From positions 1 to 64,000 of the forward strand of contig JANLFJ010000011.1 of the NCBI GenBank assembly GCA_024655825.1: a DNA stretch of 64,000 nt, in the 5' to 3' direction. The stretch is from Peptococcaceae bacterium. Its GTDB lineage: Bacteria > Bacillota > Peptococcia > DRI-13 > PHAD01. Shown here one piece after another: positions 17,221-26,848 of the stretch. The translations under genes were made by a program, and so were the position numbers. Within the stretch, counting starts at the first letter, position 1; each line of letters opens with the position of its first letter. The notes below the pieces were generated by a model. The model searched no databases. It was not told where the DNA came from and worked only from the letters and a program-made list of their open reading frames with translations.

Positions 17221-20200
17221 CTGGACGCCAGAACAGGAAACCGCGATCACTGCAAGAGGCCGTAACCTGCTGGTTTCAGCGGCGGCCGGCGCCGGTAAGA
17301 CGGCTGTCCTGGTGGAAAGGATTATCCGGCGCGTTCTTGACCCGGTTGATCCTGTTGATATTGACCGCCTGCTGGTCGTTACCTTTACCAATGCTGCGGC
17401 CCAGGAAATGAAAGAGCGTATAGCCGGAGCGCTGGCGGCGCGCAGCCGGGAGAAACCGCAGGATAAAAACTTGCAGCGGCAGCTTCTTTTGGTAGGGCGC
17501 GCGTCGATTTCTACGCTTCATTCATTTTGCCTGGACATGATCAGGCAAAACTACTACCGGCTTTCCCTGCCTGAAGGGCTTGTCCTGGACCCCCGGTTTC
17601 GCGTCGCTGGCGATGTTGAGGCGGCGCTGATAAAACTTGAGACACTGGAGTCGCTTTTTGAAGACAGGTATGCGGCGGAAGACAGCCGGTTTTTGGAACT
17701 GGTGGAGTGTTTCGGGGGCGAGAGGGATGACCGGGTCCTGCAGGAACTGGTTTTAAAGCTTTACGATTTTTCTCGCAGTCAGCCGGATCCTTCTTCCTGG
17801 CTGCGAAAGGCGACAGCGGCCTTCAGGAGCAACCTTGACGACCAAGCGATTCAAGCCCTTTTTTCTCAGGTGAAAGAAAGCATCATCCTCCCGCTGGAAG
17901 AAGCGGTAGAGAAGCTGAAAGACGCTGCCGCCCTGGCGGCCAGGCCCGGCGGCCCCGGGGTTTACTGCCAGGACCTGGAGATGGAATCGGAAATGCTGCA
18001 GCGGTTGCTGCTTATGTTTTCAGAACTATCGTGGCAGGACTGTTTAAGAGCCTTGGGGGAGGTGCGTTTCGCTTCCCTTAAGCCGTGCCGGGACAAAAAC
18101 GTGGCTGAAGAATTGAAGAACGAAACGACAACCTTGCGCAGCGAAGCCAAGGAAATCATTAAGAAACTGCAGACAGTATTCCTGGCGCGCACGCCCCAGG
18201 AATACATAGAAGACATGTGGAAGATCGCTCCATTGATGGATTCGCTTTGCCTGCTGGTTGAAGATTATTCGCGGCTTTATCTGAAAGCCAAGCTGGAGCG
18301 GAACGTAATCGATTTTGCAGACCTGGAACATTTTGCCATAAACCTGCTTTCCGTTGAGGAGAAAGAGGGACATCACAGGTCGGAACTGGCGGAGAAATTG
18401 AGAGACCGCTACGTGGAAATACTGGTCGACGAGTACCAGGATATAAACAGCGTGCAGGAAACCATCCTCAAGCTTGTTTCCAGGGAAGAACTTCCGGGCA
18501 ATATGTTCATGGTGGGAGACGTGAAGCAGAGCATCTACCGCTTCCGGCTGGCCGAACCCGGCCTCTTTTTGGCCCGGTATCGTGAATACGGCGGGCTTCC
18601 TGCAGGCCAGCGCTTTCCTGGCCGGAGGATTGCGCTTTCGCGGAATTTCCGCAGCCGGGATTTTATCATCAACGGGGTCAATTACTTGTTTCGCCAGATA
18701 ATGAGCGCCAAGCTGGGGGGGATCGACTACGGAGCGGACGCGGAGCTGGTGCAGGGAGCATCTTATCCCGAATACCCGGCTGAGGCAGGTTCCGTTCTGC
18801 CAGGAATGATTGAGGTGCATATCGTAAACCGCCGGGCAGAAGCCCTCGCGGAGCCTGGTGAAGAGGAGGACCGGCAGGAGGCGGAAGCACAAGCGGATCG
18901 AGAAGGAGAAGAAGAACTGGACACCGTACAGTATGAAGCCAGGATAGCGGGCAGGAGAATCCTGGAACTGGTGAAAAGGCAGGTCTGGGACGGGGAGATG
19001 AAGGCCTACCGGCCGGTGAGGTTCAGGGATATTGTGGTTCTGATGCGTTCCACCAAGAATGCCGGAGAAGTGTTTATAGAAGAACTGCGGCGGTTGGGTA
19101 TCCCGGTGTACGCGGAAACGGGCGCCGGTTACCTGGAGGTCCAGGAAATTAAAACGATGCTGTCCCTCCTGAAAATTATAGATAACCCGCGGCAGGACAT
19201 TCCCCTGGCCGCCGTACTGCGCTCGCCCATCGTTGGCCTTACGGCGGAAGAATTGGCTTGTATCCGCATGGGAATGCCCCGGGCAGATTTTTACAATGCG
19301 GTATGCCTTGCTGCCCGGCGAGAGAAAGGTGAGCTGGGGGAGAAACTGCGCCGTTTTATGCGACGCCTGAGACGCTGGCGCACTTTTTCCCGCCGCAAGT
19401 CCCTGGTGGAACTGATCTGGCTCTTGTTCCGGGAAACGGGATATTACGACTGCGCGGGCGCCATGCCGGGAGGCAGCCAGAGGCAGGCCAACCTGCGGGC
19501 CCTTTATGACAGGGCTAAACAGTATGAAGAAACGACGATGAAAGGCCTGTCCAGGTTTTTGAGATTTATGGAAAAATTGGAAGAGACCAGCCAGGACCTG
19601 GGAACAGCCCGCCCGCTGGGAGAAAAAGAGGAAGTTGTCCGCATCATGAGCATCCATAAAAGCAAGGGGCTTGAGTTCCCCATCGTAATTCTGGCCGGGC
19701 TCGGCCGCCGCTTCAATTTTCGGGACTTGCGGGAAGACATCCTGGTTGACAGGGACCTGGGGCTGGGGCCGGTCATAGTGGATTACGAAAAGCGCCTTAA
19801 GTACCCGACCTTGGCCAGGATAGCCGTGAGGAACAGGCTGAAAAACGAGCTTCTGGCGGAAGAAGCGCGCATCCTTTATGTCGCTTTGACCAGGGCCAGG
19901 GAAGGACTTGTCCTTGTTGGCACTGTCGACGGCCTGGCCGGGAAATTAAGGAAATGGCGGCGGGTTACTCGCCTGAAGGGATGGGAATTTACACCAGGCA
20001 TCCAGGTGGGAGCGAACTGTTTCCTGGATTGGCTGGGGCCCGCCCTGCTGCGGCATAAGGATGGCAGGGCGTTGCTGGAAGCAGCGGGGATAGCAGGGAA
20101 CGGCGAGAATAAAGAGGACCCTTCCAGGTGGCAGATTACCGTTTGGCACCAGCAGGCCGCACCGGGGCGGGAAAAGGCGGCAGAAAAAAAAGATAGGGAA

Positions 20201-20962
20201 AAGCTGGCCAGGGTTGCCGCGCTTTTGCCTGTGGAAGGAACCGGCGGGTACCGCCAGGCGGTCAGTGACAGGCTGGGATGGCGCTATCAGTATGCCGCGC
20301 TTTCGTCCATACCGGCCAAGCTTTCAGTTACGGAGATCAAGCACCGCTTTCACCAGGCAAACGAGGATGAGATGAGCGGCAGCACTTTTAGCCGGCAGTG
20401 TGATTTCTCCCGGAGGCCGGTCTTTTTACAGGAGGAAAAAGGCCTCTCGGCAGCGGAAAAGGGCGCTGCATTTCACCTGGTCATGGGACATCTTGACCTT
20501 TCCCAGAGCCTTACGGAAGAAAACATCCGGGAACAGGTGGGTCTGCTGGTGAAAAAGGAAATAATCACCCCGGCCCAGGGAAACAGCATATCCTGCCGGG
20601 CAATTGAGATGTTTTTTCGCTCCTCGCTGGGAAAACGGCTTGCCGGCAGCCCGCAAATCATGAGGGAGACGCCGTTTATCATGCTGCTCCCGGCAGGTGA
20701 AGCGCTGGGCATAAAAGGGGTGCCTGCAGGCGAGAAAATACTTGTCCAGGGGACGATTGACTGTCTTTTTGCCGAAGGTGACGATTATGTTTTGCTGGAC
20801 TATAAGACTGATCTGGTAACACGTGAAACCAGGGAAATGTTTATAGAACGTTACAGGATGCAGCTTGACTTGTACGGGCGCGCGGTAGAAGCGGTTTTTG
20901 GCAAACCGGTGAGGGAAAGAATTCTCTACTCCGTTGCGCTGGGCGAGGCGATAGTGTTATGA
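17213..20962 (+). CDS. addA: ATP-dependent helicase/nuclease subunit AddA
   Basis: A 1,249-residue UvrD/RecB-type helicase with a C-terminal nuclease. Motifs in order are SAAAGAGKTAVLVERI (Walker A), LVDEYQDIN (Walker B), GDVKQSIYRFRLAEP (motif III), IMSIHKSKGLEFP (motif V), YVALTRAREGL (motif VI) and LLDYKTD (nuclease). It partners AddB, whose gene it overlaps by 8 bp. A low-complexity acidic stretch (about residues 545-570) lies between helicase motifs. Length matches Firmicute AddA. Confidence 0.95.
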   Translation: MVNWTPEQETAITARGRNLLVSAAAGAGKTAVLVERIIRRVLDPVDPVDIDRLLVVTFTNAAAQEMKERIAGALAARSREKPQDKNLQRQLLLVGRASISTLHSFCLDMIRQNYYRLSLPEGLVLDPRFRVAGDVEAALIKLETLESLFEDRYAAEDSRFLELVECFGGERDDRVLQELVLKLYDFSRSQPDPSSWLRKATAAFRSNLDDQAIQALFSQVKESIILPLEEAVEKLKDAAALAARPGGPGVYCQDLEMESEMLQRLLLMFSELSWQDCLRALGEVRFASLKPCRDKNVAEELKNETTTLRSEAKEIIKKLQTVFLARTPQEYIEDMWKIAPLMDSLCLLVEDYSRLYLKAKLERNVIDFADLEHFAINLLSVEEKEGHHRSELAEKLRDRYVEILVDEYQDINSVQETILKLVSREELPGNMFMVGDVKQSIYRFRLAEPGLFLARYREYGGLPAGQRFPGRRIALSRNFRSRDFIINGVNYLFRQIMSAKLGGIDYGADAELVQGASYPEYPAEAGSVLPGMIEVHIVNRRAEALAEPGEEEDRQEAEAQADREGEEELDTVQYEARIAGRRILELVKRQVWDGEMKAYRPVRFRDIVVLMRSTKNAGEVFIEELRRLGIPVYAETGAGYLEVQEIKTMLSLLKIIDNPRQDIPLAAVLRSPIVGLTAEELACIRMGMPRADFYNAVCLAARREKGELGEKLRRFMRRLRRWRTFSRRKSLVELIWLLFRETGYYDCAGAMPGGSQRQANLRALYDRAKQYEETTMKGLSRFLRFMEKLEETSQDLGTARPLGEKEEVVRIMSIHKSKGLEFPIVILAGLGRRFNFRDLREDILVDRDLGLGPVIVDYEKRLKYPTLARIAVRNRLKNELLAEEARILYVALTRAREGLVLVGTVDGLAGKLRKWRRVTRLKGWEFTPGIQVGANCFLDWLGPALLRHKDGRALLEAAGIAGNGENKEDPSRWQITVWHQQAAPGREKAAEKKDREKLARVAALLPVEGTGGYRQAVSDRLGWRYQYAALSSIPAKLSVTEIKHRFHQANEDEMSGSTFSRQCDFSRRPVFLQEEKGLSAAEKGAAFHLVMGHLDLSQSLTEENIREQVGLLVKKEIITPAQGNSISCRAIEMFFRSSLGKRLAGSPQIMRETPFIMLLPAGEALGIKGVPAGEKILVQGTIDCLFAEGDDYVLLDYKTDLVTRETREMFIERYRMQLDLYGRAVEAVFGKPVRERILYSVALGEAIVL

Positions 20963-21061
20963 CCCCTTCTTGAACTACCGGGCGCGCAGGAATTATAATT
21001 TAGTCGTTAAACCGGCGGTATTGATACTGGGGCGGCAGTTAAAAGCAAGGAGGTAGAAGCG

Positions 21062-22147
21062 TTGAAGATAGGTCTGGTTGGCCTGCCCTTAACAGGCAAG
21101 ACGACCCTTTTTAACCTGCTTACAAGTTCCAGGGCTGAGACGGGGACCTTTTCCGGGAAAACAGGGACGAATGTAGGCGTGGCCAGGGTACCTGACAGGC
21201 GTGTTGATTTTTTAAGCAAGCTGTATAAACCTAAAAAAACAACCTATGCCCAGATTGAGTTTGTTGATATAGCCGGCCTGCTGGTCACCCAGGAAGGGCA
21301 AAAATCTGGCGCCGCCAAATTCCTCAACGATGTACGCGCTTGCGATGCCCTTGTCCATGTCCTGCGGGCTTTCCGCAGCCGGGATGTGGTTCACGTGGCA
21401 GGAACCCTTAACCCTGCCCGTGACCTGGAAACGGTCGAGACGGAGCTTCTTTTCGCCGACCTGGAACTTGTGGAAAAGAGGATTGAAAGGATTAAAAGCG
21501 GGAAAAAGATTACCAAGGAGAACGCCGTAGAATTGGAACTCCTCCGGAAGTGTTATGCCGTGCTGGAGACGGGTGTTTCCATGCGGGAGGCGGCTTTAAG
21601 CATTGAAGATAAGCTGGCCTTGAGGAACTACGCCTTTTTAACCGAGAAGCCCCGCCTGGCCGTGGTTAACCTTGACGAAGAGCAGTTTAAGGTTAAGGAA
21701 TACCCGCAAAAAGACGAGCTGGCTGGCTTGTGCAGGGAAAAAAACATACCGCTCCTGGAAGTGTGCGCCGGGATGGAGCTGGAAATAAACGAACTGCCGG
21801 AAGAAGACAAGCGCGTCTTCATGGACGACCTGGGAATTAATCAAACGGGTATCGAGATGCTGGCTCAAGCCGTTTATGAACTCATGGGCCTGATTTCTTT
21901 CTTTACTGTGGGCGAGGATGAAGTCAAAGCCTGGACGATTGCCCGGGGATTAAGCGCCAGGGAGGCCGCGGGCAAAATCCATTCCGACTTGGAAAGGGGT
22001 TTCATCAGGGCGGAAGTGGTTAAATACAGCGATCTTGCAGAACTGGGCACGATGGCCAGGGTTAAAGAAAAAGGGTTGTTCAGGCTGGAAGGAAAAGACT
22101 ACCGCGTGGCGGACGGCGACATCATGCATATACGTTTCAATGTCTGA
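21062..22147 (+). CDS. ychF: YchF/OLA1-type P-loop ATPase
   Basis: A 361-residue member of the Obg-related YchF family. The G1 motif GLPLTGKTTLFNLLT, the G3-like IEFVDIAGL, and the C-terminal TGS domain (FFTVGEDEVKAWTIARG, ending DGDIMHIRFNV) are visible. The protein interacts with ribosomes and is linked to stress responses in other bacteria; it uses ATP more than GTP. G1 here reads PLTGKT rather than PNVGKS, as in several clostridial copies. The start is TTG 21062 behind AAGGAGG. Confidence 0.88.
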   Translation: MKIGLVGLPLTGKTTLFNLLTSSRAETGTFSGKTGTNVGVARVPDRRVDFLSKLYKPKKTTYAQIEFVDIAGLLVTQEGQKSGAAKFLNDVRACDALVHVLRAFRSRDVVHVAGTLNPARDLETVETELLFADLELVEKRIERIKSGKKITKENAVELELLRKCYAVLETGVSMREAALSIEDKLALRNYAFLTEKPRLAVVNLDEEQFKVKEYPQKDELAGLCREKNIPLLEVCAGMELEINELPEEDKRVFMDDLGINQTGIEMLAQAVYELMGLISFFTVGEDEVKAWTIARGLSAREAAGKIHSDLERGFIRAEVVKYSDLAELGTMARVKEKGLFRLEGKDYRVADGDIMHIRFNV

Positions 22148-22255
22148 AACCCAACGGCGCTGTCACTAAAAAGCTTTATTATTTATTCTTGCTGCTGCTA
22201 AATGTCCTCCTGTTGGGAAAAACTAAGAGTATAAATTCCAGCAGGAGGCGTTGTT

Positions 22256-22432
22256 ATGCAAAGGGTGTATTCGCGCATAGCGGGCATTTGTCCCTTGTTC
22301 GAGTCAGTTCGCTCGGCAAGAGGTATTGAAATGGGGCCGGTTCACTCCCGGGACCTTACTCCCCGCTGCGACCACTGCACGTATTGGTCGGGAGGCGCCT
22401 GCGGGCTGTTTCTGGCCAGGACCAGGGGTTGA
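22256..22432 (+). CDS. Small Cys-rich protein (58 aa)
   Basis: A short frame behind a near-perfect AGGAGG (22243-22248, 7-bp spacer) encodes MQRVYSRIAGICPLFE and further. Four Cys are at residues 12, 38, 41 and 49; CDHC followed by a Cys eight residues later could bind a metal. Basic residues dominate and there is no membrane segment. It lies between ychF and the Nudix gene, all rightward. I do not recognise a family. The good ribosome site and Cys pattern are the only support. Confidence 0.5.
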   Translation: MQRVYSRIAGICPLFESVRSARGIEMGPVHSRDLTPRCDHCTYWSGGACGLFLARTRG

Positions 22433-22538
22433 GCGCCGGGCATTATTTGGCCGTTATTAATTTTGCAGCAGGAGAACTCATTTGTTTTGTCGAATTAAAT
22501 ATATAGAATTCCCAGTATGAATAAGGGGAGGTTATGCG

Positions 22539-22979
22539 ATGTTAACGAGAGTGTGTGCCGGCGGCGTGGTTTTTCAGGAAGACCGGGTGTTTATCCTGAA
22601 GAATGATAAAGGAGAGTGGGTCCTGCCCAAAGGCGTTGTCCGGAGCAACGAGATGACCAGGGATGTAGCCCTGCGTCGGGTCAAGCATGAGGGAGGAGTC
22701 GAGGCCGAAGTCATTTCACCCGCCGGCGAGACAAACTACGAGTTCTACTCATATTCGCGCAAGATGCCGGTCTGCAATATAATTGATTGGTTTATTATGG
22801 AAGCAACCACTGATAACGTTTCCATCAACAAAGAGGAAGGGTTTCAGGACGGGGGCTTTTTTCCTATAGATGAGGCGGTGGATAAAATAACTTACAGCCA
22901 GGATAAATCCCTGATTCGTCTTGCTTACAAGAAGTACCAGGACTTTCGGAAGATGGAGCTTGCGGCGACGGCGGGCTAG
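22539..22979 (+). CDS. Nudix hydrolase-fold protein with altered Nudix box
   Basis: A 146-residue protein with the fold pattern of Nudix enzymes (VCAGGVVFQEDRVFILKN, WVLPKGVVRSNE). The box, expected as G-x5-E-x7-R-E-U-x-E-E-x-G-U, reads GVVRSNE-MTRDVAL-RRVKHEGGV. The REUxEE core is changed to RRVKHE, so two of the usual acidic residues (one Mg-binding) are replaced by Arg and His. It may be catalytically weak or a sensor of a nucleotide ligand. The ATG follows a GGGGAGG site. The gene is convergent with pabC. Confidence 0.75.
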   Translation: MLTRVCAGGVVFQEDRVFILKNDKGEWVLPKGVVRSNEMTRDVALRRVKHEGGVEAEVISPAGETNYEFYSYSRKMPVCNIIDWFIMEATTDNVSINKEEGFQDGGFFPIDEAVDKITYSQDKSLIRLAYKKYQDFRKMELAATAG

Positions 22980-23029
22980 AGCCGTCAAGACAGGATTTAG
23001 CTTTTAAAAAGCTTTGGCCGCTGCAGCCG

Positions 23030-23884
23030 CTATAAGCAATTATTTCTGGTGAGTTTTTGGTAATAATGGAGAAGTTCTCTGGTGACTCTTCCCGGCTTTC
23101 CACGGTCGATGTATTGGTTTTCGATTTTTACCAGCGGCATGATCTCCATTAACGAATTGGTCAGAAAGGCTTCGGTAGCCGTTAACAAATTGTCCAGCGC
23201 ATACTCTCCCTCTATTACCCGGTATCCCATGTCGCTGGCCAATCGAATAACGGTTTGCCTGGTTATTCCATTGAGGAGACCGCAGGATATGGAGGGTGTA
23301 AAGATGGTGCGGCCGTAAACGAAAAACAGGTTGCTCATGGTACCCTCTGTCAATAAATGATTGGTGTTAAGAAACAGGGCCTCATTTGCACCCTTCCGGC
23401 GAGATTCTTCCAGTACCATAATGTTTTCCAGGTTGTTAAGGGTTTTATGGTAAACCAGCAAAGAGGTTTCATTTTTTTTGTGCGGGGAAACAACTGCCCG
23501 AAATCCTTTTTCGTAATCCTGGGGACTGTAACTCAAATCACGCGAAGTAAGAAAGAACAGCGGTTCAACACCTTTTGAGGGGTCGCCTTTGGTAATGGAA
23601 AGACGGAGGGCTCCCTCTTCAAGGTTTGTAGTAATTACGTATTCCTGAACGATGCTCTTCAGATCGAGCCAAAACAGGTTGTCAACGATATTTAAGCGGT
23701 GGCAGGAGCTCGCCAAACGCTGGAGGTGTTCTTCCAACGCCAGGATTGTTTTCCTGTGCACCCGCATTGTTTCAAATAAACCATACCCGTAAAGTATGCC
23801 CTTGTCCCAGCAGGATATGGACAAGTTGGTACCCGGGAGAGGCTTGCCGTTTATTATTCTTCCCATGTATGGCTGATAACTCAT
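23030..23884 (-). CDS. pabC: 4-amino-4-deoxychorismate lyase-like class IV aminotransferase
   Basis: A 284-residue PLP enzyme of fold type IV. It shows WDKGILYGYGLFETMRV near the start (the D-x-G-x-x-x-G-x-G-x-F-E pattern), YHKTLNNLENIMVLEE with the PLP Lys, and NHLLTEGTMSNLFFV. With PabB it makes p-aminobenzoate for folate. Its ATG overlaps the pabB stop (ATGA), which supports PabC rather than a branched-chain or D-amino acid aminotransferase. No pabA (glutamine amidotransferase) gene is present in the window. Confidence 0.88.
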   Translation of the reverse strand: MSYQPYMGRIINGKPLPGTNLSISCWDKGILYGYGLFETMRVHRKTILALEEHLQRLASSCHRLNIVDNLFWLDLKSIVQEYVITTNLEEGALRLSITKGDPSKGVEPLFFLTSRDLSYSPQDYEKGFRAVVSPHKKNETSLLVYHKTLNNLENIMVLEESRRKGANEALFLNTNHLLTEGTMSNLFFVYGRTIFTPSISCGLLNGITRQTVIRLASDMGYRVIEGEYALDNLLTATEAFLTNSLMEIMPLVKIENQYIDRGKPGRVTRELLHYYQKLTRNNCL

Positions 23885-25299
23885 TGTGGAAAGATTCTCC
23901 CTCTCAATGCCCTGATTAAAGCCCTGGCCTTATCCAGGGTTTCTTCATATTCTCGTTCGGGTTCGGAATCGGACACGATCCCTCCCCCCACCTGGAGGTA
24001 TACCTTGTTGTCTTTAAAAATCAAGGTTCTGATTACAATGTTGAGGTCAGCATCTCCGTTGAAGCCCATGTACCCGATAGAACCTGTATAAATATTTCTT
24101 TTATGGGGCTCTAATTCTTCAATGATTTCCATGGCCCGTATTTTCGGGGCTCCGGTAACAGAGCCTCCCGGAAAAGCTGCCCTCAATAAATCAATGATGT
24201 CTTTTCCTTCCTTTAGCCTGCCTTGAATGTTTCCGATAAGATGAAAAACCGTAGCGTATTCCTCGATAGTGAACAGTTCCGTTACTTTGATGCTACCCGG
24301 TATACAGACACGGCCCAAATCGTTTCTTTCCAGGTCAACAATCATTAGTAATTCAGCCTGGTCTTTTACGCTGTTGATGAGTTCTTCCTTGCTTCTCAAG
24401 TCCTCCTGCAATGTCTGTCCCCGGGGACGCGTTCCTTTTATCGGGCGGGTTTCCGCCATTCCATTCCTCAGTTTAAGAAACCGCTCAGGTGAACTGCACG
24501 CTACTGTTACATCGGAAAAATTAAGAAAACAGGCAAAGGGCGCAGGATTGATTTCTCTCAAATATCCATATATTTCAAGAGGGTTCCCCGCAAAATCGGC
24601 GCAAAACCTTTGGGAGAGATTCACCTGGTAAATGTCCCCGGCATAAATGTGCTTCAGGGCGCGCTTGACGGCTGCCAGGTAAGATTCCCTGGTAAAGTTG
24701 GAGTAAAGCCAAGTATTCTTGCGGCTCGCCGGTGTCAACTCAGGACTGCGCGCAGGGCCGGTTGCTATTTTCTTTTTGAGCCTGGATATTTTCATTTCCG
24801 CGTCTTGTAATGCTTTGCCCTGCTCCGTCTCCGGCAGGCCTGTGGCTGCGATATATGCCCGGTTTTTCAAATGGTCAATAATTACCACTGAATCATAAAA
24901 ACCAAGCACGCAGTCGGGGACAGACGGGTTGTCCATATTAATAGAAGGCAGGGTTTCAATTTGCCGGTTCAGGTCATAAGCGAAATATCCAACGCAGCCG
25001 CCCACAAACGGTAGGGTTGAAGGGTTTTTTATCTGGAATCTTCTGTAGTATTTTTCCAAAATGTCAAAAGGATTTGCCTCATAGTATCGGCTTTTATTTT
25101 CTTGAATTATTTCAACCTGTTTTCCCTTGCTTTTAAAAACTAAAAACGGCCGGCTGCCGAGAAAAGAATACTTGCCGAGCACCCCGCGAATGCCGCTGTC
25201 CAAGAAAAAACTGTAAGGCTCATCCTTGAAGATTTTGAACAATTCAAAAGGCTCAAGCCCGGTTTCGATTGGTTCTATCAATGCCTTGACTGCCTGCAC
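23881..25299 (-). CDS. pabB: Aminodeoxychorismate synthase component I
   Basis: A 472-residue chorismate-using enzyme of the TrpE/PabB family. The N-terminal half is the PabB-type lid (GKYSFLGSRPFLVF). The C-terminal chorismate-binding domain shows IYQVNLSQRF, RPIKGTRPRG, LLMIVDLERNDLGRVC, FPGGSVTGAPKIRAMEII and YTGSIGYMG. The RPIKGT lysine and the coupling to pabC favour PabB over TrpE. The start is a GTG (25297-25299) behind GGAGG. The divergent gene begins 112 bp away on the other strand. Confidence 0.9.
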   Translation of the reverse strand: MQAVKALIEPIETGLEPFELFKIFKDEPYSFFLDSGIRGVLGKYSFLGSRPFLVFKSKGKQVEIIQENKSRYYEANPFDILEKYYRRFQIKNPSTLPFVGGCVGYFAYDLNRQIETLPSINMDNPSVPDCVLGFYDSVVIIDHLKNRAYIAATGLPETEQGKALQDAEMKISRLKKKIATGPARSPELTPASRKNTWLYSNFTRESYLAAVKRALKHIYAGDIYQVNLSQRFCADFAGNPLEIYGYLREINPAPFACFLNFSDVTVACSSPERFLKLRNGMAETRPIKGTRPRGQTLQEDLRSKEELINSVKDQAELLMIVDLERNDLGRVCIPGSIKVTELFTIEEYATVFHLIGNIQGRLKEGKDIIDLLRAAFPGGSVTGAPKIRAMEIIEELEPHKRNIYTGSIGYMGFNGDADLNIVIRTLIFKDNKVYLQVGGGIVSDSEPEREYEETLDKARALIRALRGRIFPQ

Positions 25300-25411
25300 C
25301 TGCTGTTTATCCTCCGTTATCTTTTTATATTTCTGGCGGTTTTATAAAGTATTATATCATGAAAGGGAAAAGCTTATCATGTGTAGAATTTCTCTGGCGG
25401 GAGGTGAAAGC

Positions 25412-26659
25412 ATGGAGACCCTTAAGTTGAGGATCCGTTTCGAGGACCGGATCGGGCTCGTGATGGATGTTTCGGCAATCCTTTTCCACTACGGTCTTAA
25501 TATTGTCGCACTCCAGCTGATGAACAACATGATGTTTTTGGAAATTGACAAACACGGGCCGGAAACATGGAGTCCGTTAAAAAAGGACCTGGAATCCGTA
25601 CCGTATATCCTTTCGGTGGAGCAGATTCATTACATGCCCTACCAGTCGAGGGAAAACCAGATCGAGGCCATAATCAACTCCATGACGCCTGCCGAGGCGC
25701 CCCAGCATGCTTTTTCGGAAATCATCGGCCAAAGCCCTGCCATCAGGGGAGCGATAAACCTGGCCAGGCAGGTGGCTTCAACGGACTCCGCCGTTATGCT
25801 GAAGGGAGAAAGCGGCACGGGAAAAGAATTGTTTGCCAAGGCTATTCACCAGGCCAGCAAAAGGCGGGAAAAGGTTTTTGTGCCAATCAACTGCGCGGCC
25901 ATTCCGGAAAACCTCCTGGAGAGTGAGCTTTTTGGCTATATGGAAGGAGCTTTTACCGGCGCGAAAAAGGGGGGACGTGTCGGGCTTTTCCAGTTTGCCA
26001 GCGGTGGAACCATCTTTTTGGATGAAATTTCCGAGCTGTCCATGCGCCTGCAGGTGAAACTTTTAAGGGTGCTGCAGGAAAGCAGGATCAGACCGGTGGG
26101 AGCCAATGAGGAGATAGCGGTTGACTGCCGCGTGATCGCGGCGACGAACCGGAACATTGAAGAAATGGTGCAAAAAGGCCTCTTCAGGGACGACCTTTAT
26201 TACCGGCTGAACGTGATCCCCATTCAGATCCCTCCGCTTCGCCAGAGGAAGGAAGATATCAGGCTGCTGGCCGAGAATCACCTGGCCAAGTACCGCCAAA
26301 GGTCCGGGTTGGAGAAAAAACTAAGCCCGGAGGCGCTGGAAAAGCTAATTGATTATAACTGGCCCGGCAATGTGCGGGAACTTGAGAATGTCCTGGAAAG
26401 GGCGCTCCACTTGTCAGGCGGCAGGAGCATTACGGCGCGGGACGTCATTTTTGACAGCACGGTTGAAAGCGTTATCCAAAGCAGGGACTGGGAACCTGAG
26501 AGGGAGCATTTGAAATCCGCAGCGGCCCGTGCCGAAAGAGAACTTATTTTGAGCGTCTTGAAATCCCAGGGAGGGAGCATGCGGCGAGCCGCCAAGGTCC
26601 TGGGCGTTTCTCACACCACGGTGGCCAACAAGGTAAGGAAATATGGCATTGTAATATAG
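25412..26659 (+). CDS. Sigma-54-dependent activator with N-terminal ACT domain (TyrR-like)
   Basis: About 415 residues. An ACT domain (about 1-80, starting METLKLRIRFEDRIGLVMDV) is followed by a short linker and a sigma-54 AAA+ domain: Walker A GESGTGKE, the sigma-54 contact loop ELFGYMEGAFTGA, Walker B GGTIFLDEI and WPGNVRELENV. The protein ends in a TyrR-type helix-turn-helix (GGSMRRAAKVLGVSHTTVA). Unlike enteric TyrR there is no PAS domain and the GAFTGA loop is intact, so it should open sigma-54 promoters. The ATG at 25412 follows GGGAGGTG. The ald gene behind it has a -24/-12 promoter and a TyrR-like box. Confidence 0.92.
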   Translation: METLKLRIRFEDRIGLVMDVSAILFHYGLNIVALQLMNNMMFLEIDKHGPETWSPLKKDLESVPYILSVEQIHYMPYQSRENQIEAIINSMTPAEAPQHAFSEIIGQSPAIRGAINLARQVASTDSAVMLKGESGTGKELFAKAIHQASKRREKVFVPINCAAIPENLLESELFGYMEGAFTGAKKGGRVGLFQFASGGTIFLDEISELSMRLQVKLLRVLQESRIRPVGANEEIAVDCRVIAATNRNIEEMVQKGLFRDDLYYRLNVIPIQIPPLRQRKEDIRLLAENHLAKYRQRSGLEKKLSPEALEKLIDYNWPGNVRELENVLERALHLSGGRSITARDVIFDSTVESVIQSRDWEPEREHLKSAAARAERELILSVLKSQGGSMRRAAKVLGVSHTTVANKVRKYGIVI

Positions 26660-26710
26660 ATTGTATTGTTATAAAAAGGATAATAACAAAGATTCTTGAA
26701 GCGATGTAAA

Positions 26711-26754
26711 CAATACTTGCCGGCGGCAGATTTTCTTGCCGCCGGCAAGTATTG
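26711..26754. repeat. 18-bp perfect inverted repeat behind regulator gene
   Basis: CAATACTTGCCGGCGGCA and its exact complement are separated by eight bases. No clear T run follows on either side, so it may be a weak terminator of the regulator gene or a DNA site. Confidence 0.7.
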
Positions 26755-26767
26755 TATTTCCACCCGG

Positions 26768-26785
26768 TGGAAAATATTCTTTACA
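26768..26785 (+). promoter_or_regulatory. TyrR-box-like activator site
   Basis: TGGAAA-N6-TTTACA differs from the TyrR consensus TGTAAA-N6-TTTACA in one base. It lies about 64 bp upstream of the sigma-54 promoter. Half sites TGTAAA occur at 26705 and 26804. It is a likely enhancer for the ACT/AAA+ activator. Confidence 0.6.
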
Positions 26786-26848
26786 AAAAGGTTTGTCAGC
26801 TGGTGTAAAAAGTTCGATAAATCCCGGCAATATAAGGCGAAAAGAGTA

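Noticed and set aside
18044-19657. 537-codon minus-strand frame inside addA
   Set aside because: It is antisense to a clear AddA coding sequence with all helicase motifs; a GC-phase shadow.
25226-25411. N-terminal extension of the ACT/sigma-54 regulator
   Set aside because: The frame overlaps pabB on the other strand; the ATG at 25412 has a good ribosome site and starts the ACT domain.
26711-26754. 18-bp palindrome called firmly as terminator of the regulator gene
   Set aside because: No T run follows on either strand, so it is listed as a repeat only.
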